Shown one piece after another: positions 1-4,532 of a stretch of DNA of 7,004 nt. The position numbers and the translations under genes were made by a program. The notes under the pieces were generated by a model. It saw nothing but the letters and a program-made list of their open reading frames with translations. It was not told the origin of the DNA and did no database searches. The stretch's first letter is position 1, and each line of letters opens with the position of its first letter. The DNA is from Helicobacteraceae bacterium (GTDB lineage: Bacteria > Campylobacterota > Campylobacteria > Campylobacterales > Sulfurimonadaceae), in NCBI GenBank assembly GCA_030613795.1, contig JAUWLG010000063.1, positions 1 through 7,004 of the forward strand, in the 5' to 3' direction.

Positions 1-101
1 ACTGTTATAGCAAGCTTCTCATTTGGAAAAGAGATATAAAAGTATGAGCCGACTAAGGCCATTAAGATGAATGCAGCTACCGTATAGCGTTTTATGTACA
101 T
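1..101 (-). CDS. Unrecognised protein, N-terminal fragment with a membrane segment
   Basis: Only the first 33 codons are present; the frame is open to the left edge. The start is an ATG at 99-101 preceded by AAGGA (108-112) with a 6-base gap, a good ribosome binding site. The peptide begins MYIKRYTVAAFILMALVG and continues SYFYISFPNEKLAITV. A short basic head (K4, R5) followed by about 18 hydrophobic residues (roughly 8-25) fits either an uncleaved signal anchor or a first transmembrane helix; there is no clear signal-peptidase site or lipobox. It lies 12 bases after the dksA-like stop on the same strand, so it is probably co-transcribed. I do not recognise the family. A small inner-membrane protein is the likeliest reading, but that is inference from 33 residues. 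Confidence 0.6.
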   Translation of the reverse strand, partial: MYIKRYTVAAFILMALVGSYFYISFPNEKLAIT

Positions 102-113
102 TGAATATCCTTA

Positions 114-464
114 TTACTGTTGTTTTTCAACGATCTCCCGGCAGTCGATGCAGTATTTTGCATGTGGCTTCACTTTTATACGTTGAATTGAGATCTCTTC
201 TTCACACATCTCGCAGATTCCGAACTTTTTGTCTTTTATTTTACCTAAAGCAACTTCAATCTCAATCAACTCTAACTCTTGCTGCATACCAATAGCGACT
301 TCACGCAAGTTTTCGTTACTTACAGAAGCATGATCACCTTCATCATTTAACTCAAGAGAGCTTAGCTCTTTTAGCTCTTTTTCAACACCGGCGATGTTCT
401 TTTGGATCTGCTCTTTACGAGCGTCTAACATGTCTACAAAGAATTTTAATTCACTATTACGCAT
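114..464 (-). CDS. dksA: Short DksA/TraR-family zinc-finger regulator
   Basis: A 116-residue member of the DksA/TraR family, which binds in the secondary channel of RNA polymerase and, with ppGpp, adjusts initiation at rRNA and biosynthetic promoters. Residues 1-75 are predicted helical and can form the family's coiled coil. At its expected tip lies DEGDHA (41-46), matching the DxxDxA signature that E. coli DksA needs for activity. The C-terminal C4 zinc finger is intact: C84 and C87, then C105 and C108. E. coli DksA is 151 residues; this protein lacks the extra N-terminal region, as I recall for Campylobacter homologues. The ATG (462-464) follows AGGA with 8 bases between, and that site overlaps the rlmH stop codon, suggesting coupled translation. 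It ends in tandem TAA stops (111-116). The family is certain; a DksA rather than generic TraR-like role is inferred from the acidic tip and gene context. Confidence 0.9.
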   Translation of the reverse strand: MRNSELKFFVDMLDARKEQIQKNIAGVEKELKELSSLELNDEGDHASVSNENLREVAIGMQQELELIEIEVALGKIKDKKFGICEMCEEEISIQRIKVKPHAKYCIDCREIVEKQQ

Positions 465-474
465 ATTTAATGTC

Positions 475-933
475 CTATTTATGATACGGATGGTTGCTCA
501 GTATCGAAAAGCCGCGATATATCTGTTCCAACAAGACCACCTTTGCGATCTTATGGCTCATGGTGATCTCTCCAAGAGAGATCACTTTATCACAGCGTTT
601 CAAAAACGGCTCTTCAAAACCGTAAGCACCACCGATAAAAAATTTAACCGCTATTTTATCAGCTAATAGCTTACTAAACTCGTGAGAATTGATTATTTTT
701 CCATCAGGGTGCAATGCTATGGTAAATGCACCGTCTAAATACGGTTCTAAAACTTTTGTATAGGCGCTCTGTGCGGCCTCTGCCGAGATAGTGTGTGCTT
801 TTGTAACATCTTTATTAAAAAGTTCAATATCGTTAATTTTTGCGAAGCGTGATGACATCTTTATCAACTCTTTATTAAGCGGATCATATAACGAACGCTC
901 TTTTTTTGCTATGGATACGATATCAACTTTCAA
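475..933 (-). CDS. rlmH: 23S rRNA (pseudouridine-1915-N3)-methyltransferase RlmH
   Basis: A 152-residue SPOUT-class methyltransferase. RlmH dimers use S-adenosylmethionine to methylate N3 of pseudouridine 1915 in helix 69 of 23S rRNA on assembled 70S ribosomes. The length is close to the E. coli protein (155). Visible signatures are LHPDGK (74-79), the glycine-rich cofactor loop FIGGAYGF (99-106), the segment around [10 protein letters not shown] that corresponds to the trefoil-knot region, and the family-typical C-terminus SNHPYHK (146-152). The start is TTG (931-933); it gives the expected [12 protein letters not shown] opening and is preceded by GAGGA with a 7-base gap. The gene begins 3 bases after the thiE-like stop and is followed 10 bases later by the dksA-like start, so it sits mid-operon. 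A perfect 10-bp hairpin lies within it (563-585). Confidence 0.95.
   Translation of the reverse strand: MKVDIVSIAKKERSLYDPLNKELIKMSSRFAKINDIELFNKDVTKAHTISAEAAQSAYTKVLEPYLDGAFTIALHPDGKIINSHEFSKLLADKIAVKFFIGGAYGFEEPFLKRCDKVISLGEITMSHKIAKVVLLEQIYRGFSILSNHPYHK
563..585 (-). repeat. Perfect 10-bp inverted repeat with 3-base loop inside rlmH
   Basis: The arms 563-572 (GTGATCTCTC on the plus strand) and 576-585 (GAGAGATCAC) are exact reverse complements around a 3-base centre. In the rlmH mRNA this would be a tight hairpin over the codons for VISLGEIT. No run of T follows on either strand, so it is not a classic intrinsic terminator. Confidence 0.75.
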
Positions 934-936
934 TTT

Positions 937-1500
937 TTATTCCTCATATAGTGCGCTGCTGATAACACGATAAGAGACATTTTCAAAGGTGTCATCAAAA
1001 CGGACACCGCCTATAGCTGCTACAGGATGCTTAGAGAGTGCTGCAAGGTCATCTAACTGATCTTGCAGGGGTGCAGCATCTTCTTTAGTGTTTGTGGCTC
1101 TATAGGCACCTAAACCGATGTAGTCAAGATCGAGCAAGTTTGCCATTTCGATCTCATCTTTGTTGTGGGTCGAAAGACCGATCATCTTCTTAGAACCGAT
1201 AATATTACGGATCTTATCAACCGCGAAATATGGATTTCTGTCAACCTTTAAAAGGTCATCTTGCCCTAAGTGCACCCCATCACAAAAGGGGTGCAGCAAA
1301 AAGGCATCATTAATGATCAAGGTCTTTGACCAGAGTTGACGCAGTTTGACAAGCTGCCCAGTGATAAAGTCAAAGTCTTGGCTTTTGTTGCGGTATTGGA
1401 TGATCGAGGCATTGTGTCTGGTGCAGAGGTCAACAAATGTTTCTAATGAGATGTTTTTTTTATCGAGCGTTGTCTGGTCGCAGAGTGCGTAAAGTTGCAT
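937..1500 (-). CDS. thiE: Short thiamine-phosphate synthase (ThiE/TenI family)
   Basis: A 187-residue TIM-barrel protein. ThiE joins hydroxymethylpyrimidine diphosphate to thiazole phosphate to give thiamine phosphate. Residues matching known ThiE active-site positions are R37 and K39 in QYRNK, N64 and D65 in IINDAF, D82 in GVHLGQDDL (D65 and D82 at the magnesium positions), S110 in GLSTHN, T136/T138/K139 in RATNTKEDA, and the glycines of AAIGGV (161-166). This set supports true ThiE chemistry rather than the TenI isomerase. Two oddities: the usual GPxxPTxTK reads GAYRATNTK, and the chain ends at VISSALYEE, directly after the last phosphate-binding strand, so it is about 20 residues shorter than typical ThiE and lacks the final helix. 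The ATG start (1498-1500) has no clear ribosome binding site in the 27-base gap after accD. An in-frame TGA 12 bases upstream excludes a longer form. No other thiamine gene is present here. Confidence 0.82.
   Translation of the reverse strand: MQLYALCDQTTLDKKNISLETFVDLCTRHNASIIQYRNKSQDFDFITGQLVKLRQLWSKTLIINDAFLLHPFCDGVHLGQDDLLKVDRNPYFAVDKIRNIIGSKKMIGLSTHNKDEIEMANLLDLDYIGLGAYRATNTKEDAAPLQDQLDDLAALSKHPVAAIGGVRFDDTFENVSYRVISSALYEE
941..945 (-). promoter_or_regulatory. Ribosome binding site that fixes the TTG start of rlmH
   Basis: GAGGA on the minus strand is 7 bases upstream of the TTG codon at 931-933 and lies within the Glu-Glu codons ending the thiE-like gene. No ATG in frame gives a full-length RlmH, and the resulting [12 protein letters not shown] start fits the family, so TTG is the best-supported start. 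Confidence 0.75.
1271..1295 (-). repeat. GC-rich 8-bp inverted repeat inside the thiE-like gene
   Basis: The arms TGCACCCC (1271-1278) and GGGGTGCA (1288-1295) are exact reverse complements with a 9-base loop. In mRNA it covers the codons around LHPFCDGVHLG. No T-run follows in the direction of transcription, so a terminator is unlikely. Confidence 0.6.
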
Positions 1501-1527
1501 GGTATTAAGTCAGTGTGAATGGAAGGC

Positions 1528-2376
1528 TTATTTGCCTAACATCATCTTTAGTAGATTAGTAAGAGTGTCTTTCATCTCATTACGGTTTACAACCATATCG
1601 ATAGAACCCTTCTCTAACAAGAACTCAGCTCTTTGGAAACCGTCAGGAAGGTCTGAACCGATAGTCTGTTTGATAACACGTTGACCGGCAAAACCGATCA
1701 ATGCGCCCGGCTCAGCGATGATGATGTCACCAAGCGTTGCGAATGATGCACTAACACCACCCATTGTCGGATCAGTCAATAAAGAGATATACGGAAGCTT
1801 CGCTTCTGCAAGTTTTCCAAGAGCAGCAGATGTCTTAGACATCTGAAGCAGAGAGAAGGTTGACTCTTGCATACGTGCACCGCCAGAAGCCGAGACGATG
1901 ATAAGACCTTGACGTTTTTCTATAGCACGGTTGATGGCACGAACGATCTTCTCGCCTTCAACTGAACCGAGAGAACCGCCCATAAAACCAAAGTCGAAAA
2001 CAACGACCTGTGTCCCAATACCGTTGATCTCACACTCGCCACTTACAACAGAAGAGTGGCGGCCTGTCTTTTTGATACCCTCTTCAACACGTTTAACATA
2101 CGATTTTTTATCAACGAATTTAAGTGGGTCAACCGGTTTTAGGTTAGCATCAAACTCTTCAAAGGTGTTTTCATCCGCTAAAAGGTTAATACGAGCATCA
2201 ACGCCTAGACGAAGGTGGTAACCACACTTTGGACAGACATGATTTTGGTTTTCAACCTCTTTATAGTACATCAATGATTGACACGATGGACATTTTACCC
2301 AGTGTGCCGGGGCTTCGCTTTTAGATGCTTGTTGTTTCGATGAGTTGGAACTGCTAAAAAGGTCAAAAAGATTCAT
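1528..2376 (-). CDS. accD: Acetyl-CoA carboxylase carboxyltransferase beta subunit AccD
   Basis: A 282-residue beta subunit of the carboxyltransferase. With AccA it transfers CO2 from carboxybiotin on AccB to acetyl-CoA, making malonyl-CoA for fatty acid synthesis in the cytoplasm. After a Ser/Gln-rich leader (8-20) comes the C4 zinc ribbon characteristic of AccD (C29, C32, C48, C51). The crotonase-fold carboxyltransferase domain follows, with [10 protein letters not shown] (162-171) and [16 protein letters not shown] (202-217) supplying the glycine-rich oxyanion-hole loops, then [14 protein letters not shown] (222-235) and [12 protein letters not shown] (246-257), all near-identical to E. 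coli AccD. Length is slightly below E. coli's 304. The ATG (2374-2376) has AAGG 7 bases upstream. A 35-base gap separates it from the preceding phosphatase gene, the widest in the window, so an internal promoter is possible but I see no convincing one. accA is not in the window. Confidence 0.98.
   Translation of the reverse strand: MNLFDLFSSSNSSKQQASKSEAPAHWVKCPSCQSLMYYKEVENQNHVCPKCGYHLRLGVDARINLLADENTFEEFDANLKPVDPLKFVDKKSYVKRVEEGIKKTGRHSSVVSGECEINGIGTQVVVFDFGFMGGSLGSVEGEKIVRAINRAIEKRQGLIIVSASGGARMQESTFSLLQMSKTSAALGKLAEAKLPYISLLTDPTMGGVSASFATLGDIIIAEPGALIGFAGQRVIKQTIGSDLPDGFQRAEFLLEKGSIDMVVNRNEMKDTLTNLLKMMLGK
1827..1845 (-). repeat. Perfect 8-bp inverted repeat with 3-base loop inside accD
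   Basis: The arms CAGATGTC (1827-1834) and GACATCTG (1838-1845) are exact reverse complements around TTA. They sit in the codons for LQMSKTSA, a conserved AccD stretch. About one perfect 8-bp stem with a short loop is expected by chance in 7 kb, so this may carry no function. Confidence 0.55.
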
Positions 2377-2411
2377 TCGCTAGCCTTAAAAAATAGTACA
2401 AACGCTACCCG

Positions 2412-3146
2412 TCAAGTAGACTTGTCCGTTAAATTAAATATTGTTAGTATTTTAGCGAAGACATCCTTATTATGCGATACGATTAAGATATCTTCGCCTA
2501 CATAGGTGTACAGATCTTCACACAAATAGAGTCCCGCTTCAATATCATAAGGGCGCATTTTGCCTAAAAAAACTACATATTTAGAAGCGTGAGCATACGA
2601 TAGTGAAAGTGCTATAGCCCCCGGTGCACGGAATTTGAGACCAATATCTATAAGCGCGCGTGCTGCACCTGGATGAAGCCCGGCTTTTTCAAAAAGACCC
2701 ACTTTGGTATGGAGGTTAACACCTACCTCTTCACGCTCATCCTCTCTAAAAAGAGAGCGACGGTAGTGTTCACCGTTTGCGCGTATAAAACAGTCCCCAT
2801 TGGCAAAATTACAGACCATTCCTGCAATCGTCTTGTCATCTCGTTTCAGTGCAACAGACGCGCCATAATAGGGGAAATTTGATTTTAGGTTATCACTGCC
2901 ATCGATAGGGTCGATGATGATAAGGTCGTCACCTTCGCCAATGTATCCGCTCTCTTCTGAGAGGATCTGACCAAAGGGACTAAGGTGCTTTACAAAGCAA
3001 TCTTCAGCAAGAAGATCATAACCGATGCTGATATCGCCGCCGGCACCTTTTGTCTGAGGTTCACAGCCGTAACTGTGTTGTGTTGAGCGGATAAGAGATT
3101 CAATCTCTTTCATCGCATCAAAGCAGGCCTCAATAAATTTTTGCAT
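2412..3146 (-). CDS. Inositol-monophosphatase-family phosphatase
   Basis: A 244-residue member of the magnesium-dependent, lithium-sensitive phosphatase superfamily that includes SuhB, CysQ and archaeal IMP/FBPases. The metal-binding signatures are present: ILSEES (61-66, E64 the expected ligand), the core motif DPIDGSDN (79-86, with D79, the I81 carbonyl and D82 as ligands), and a diverged second motif RPYDIEAG (198-205, D201 the expected ligand, Tyr instead of the usual Trp before it). The protein is therefore probably an active phosphatase. Substrate cannot be read from sequence: inositol phosphate, 3'-phosphoadenosine 5'-phosphate or a sugar phosphate are all possible. The ATG (3144-3146) comes 2 bases after the gltD stop with no properly spaced ribosome binding site, so translation probably depends on ribosomes finishing gltD. 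A neighbouring position to accD is, from memory, shared with Campylobacter jejuni. Confidence 0.9.
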   Translation of the reverse strand: MQKFIEACFDAMKEIESLIRSTQHSYGCEPQTKGAGGDISIGYDLLAEDCFVKHLSPFGQILSEESGYIGEGDDLIIIDPIDGSDNLKSNFPYYGASVALKRDDKTIAGMVCNFANGDCFIRANGEHYRRSLFREDEREEVGVNLHTKVGLFEKAGLHPGAARALIDIGLKFRAPGAIALSLSYAHASKYVVFLGKMRPYDIEAGLYLCEDLYTYVGEDILIVSHNKDVFAKILTIFNLTDKST

Positions 3147-3148
3147 CC

Positions 3149-4531
3149 CTATTTAAGAAGGGACTTGATCATTTTGCGTGCTGCTTCACGACCGTCAAGC
3201 GCTGCTGTTACAACCAGGTCTGCACCACGGTAACAGTCACCACCGGCGTAGATACCAGGAGTCGTTGTCTCATAATCATCATTGATCACAACACCGCCCC
3301 ATTCATTGGTCTCAATACCGTTTTCAGCCAAGAACGAAGGTACTTCAGGATCAAAACCTAGTGCCATGATGACAACATCAGCTTTAACTTTGAACTCACT
3401 GCCGTTAACCTCTTCCATACGTTGACGACCGCTCTCATCTTTAGCGCCAAGTACTGTTTTGATCATCTTAACACTGACAGCTTTGCCATTTTCGTCAAGA
3501 ACGATCTCTTTAGGTGATGCATAGAAAGTAAAGTCAACACCTTCTTCCATTGCATTTTTGTACTCTTTACGAGAACCTGGCATATTTTGAGCATCACGAC
3601 GATAAAGGCAAGTTACTGACTTAGCACCCTCTCGTTTAGCCGTACGTACACAGTCCATCGCCGTATCACCACCACCAATAACTACAACGTCTTGATCTTT
3701 AAAGTCAAAAGCTTTATCGTAGCTCAAGCCAAAGTTTTTACGTTGGATTGCTGTAAGGTACTGCATTGACATATAGACATTGTCTGCTTGCTCGCCAGAG
3801 AGTCTTGCACCCTTAGCTTTTGTCGCGCCCACACCTATAAAGATAGCGTCATGTGTATCAGCCATCTCATCAAACGTGATATCTTTTCCAACTTCACAGT
3901 TAACGACAAGCTCCATACCGGCATCTTTCAAGATCTTAACACGACGCTCGATCACTTTTTTGTCTAATTTAAAGTTTGGAATACCGTATGTCAAAAGACC
4001 ACCTGCACGGTCATCTCTCTCATACACAGTCACGGCAATACCAGCACGTAAAAGGTATGTAGCTGCTGATAGACCGGCCGGACCTGAACCGATGATAGCC
4101 ACTTTTTTATCTGTTGTAATACCAGGGAACTTAGGTGTAAGACCTGCTTTAAAACCCTCTTCATTGATGAATGTTTCGATAGAACCGATAGTGATAGCAC
4201 CATGGCCATCGTTTAGTGTACAGTCACCTTCACAAAGACGGTCATGAGGACATACACGTCCCATGACTTCCGGGAATGGTGAAGGCTCATTAGAGAGGTT
4301 GAATGCGAATTCAAGATCTTTTTCAGCAACAGACTTCAACCACTGCGGGATGTAGTTATGAAGTGGACATTTGTTCAGACAAAACGGATCACCACACTGA
4401 ATACAGCGGTCACTCTGTGAAGAAGCGTCCTCTTTTTGAAAGACATCATAGATCTCTCCAAAGTCCTTAGTACGTTCAACGACTAAACGCTTTGTCGGGT
4501 CAATACGGCTTATGGTTAGGAAATTTCTCAT
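3149..4531 (-). CDS. gltD: Glutamate synthase (NADPH) small subunit GltD
   Basis: A 460-residue beta subunit of bacterial glutamate synthase. It oxidises NADPH at an FAD and passes electrons through iron-sulfur clusters to the FMN of GltB, where 2-oxoglutarate plus ammonia from glutamine become glutamate. The N-terminal ferredoxin-like domain carries CIQCGDPFCLNKCP (43-56: C43, C46, C51, C55) and CPHDRLCEGDC (94-104: C94, C100, C104), the cysteines expected to hold the two 4Fe-4S clusters. The FAD Rossmann motif is GSGPAG (148-153), followed by ERDDRAGGLLTYGIPNFKL. The NADPH motif is GGGDTAMDC (286-294). The C-terminal FAD-closing motif is AGGDCYRGADLVVTA (429-443). Length is normal for the family. 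The ATG (4529-4531) lies one base after the gltB stop and has a strong AAGGGGA site, so gltB and gltD are translationally coupled and made in balance. Confidence 0.97.
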   Translation of the reverse strand: MRNFLTISRIDPTKRLVVERTKDFGEIYDVFQKEDASSQSDRCIQCGDPFCLNKCPLHNYIPQWLKSVAEKDLEFAFNLSNEPSPFPEVMGRVCPHDRLCEGDCTLNDGHGAITIGSIETFINEEGFKAGLTPKFPGITTDKKVAIIGSGPAGLSAATYLLRAGIAVTVYERDDRAGGLLTYGIPNFKLDKKVIERRVKILKDAGMELVVNCEVGKDITFDEMADTHDAIFIGVGATKAKGARLSGEQADNVYMSMQYLTAIQRKNFGLSYDKAFDFKDQDVVVIGGGDTAMDCVRTAKREGAKSVTCLYRRDAQNMPGSRKEYKNAMEEGVDFTFYASPKEIVLDENGKAVSVKMIKTVLGAKDESGRQRMEEVNGSEFKVKADVVIMALGFDPEVPSFLAENGIETNEWGGVVINDDYETTTPGIYAGGDCYRGADLVVTAALDGREAARKMIKSLLK

Positions 4532-4532
4532 C

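Noticed and set aside
370..395. Direct repeat TAGCTCTTTT in the dksA-like gene
   Set aside because: It encodes the repeated Lys-Glu-Leu pattern of the coiled coil; no further copies are seen.
2377..2411. Possible promoter before accD (TTGACG followed by TACTAT on the minus strand)
   Set aside because: The two boxes are only 11 bases apart, too close for a normal sigma-70 type promoter, and TTGACG overlaps the stop codon of the preceding gene. An internal promoter is not excluded but is not supported.
3093..3109. 17-base near-palindrome (arms AAGAGATT / AATCTCTT) at the start of the phosphatase gene
   Set aside because: It has a single-base centre so cannot form a hairpin in RNA easily, lies in the codons for KEIESL, and is within the range expected by chance.
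3780..4247. 155-codon open frame on the plus strand opposite gltD
   Set aside because: It lies wholly antisense to the FAD region of a clear gltD, has no recognisable family or ribosome binding site, and its composition is what reversed gltD codons would give.
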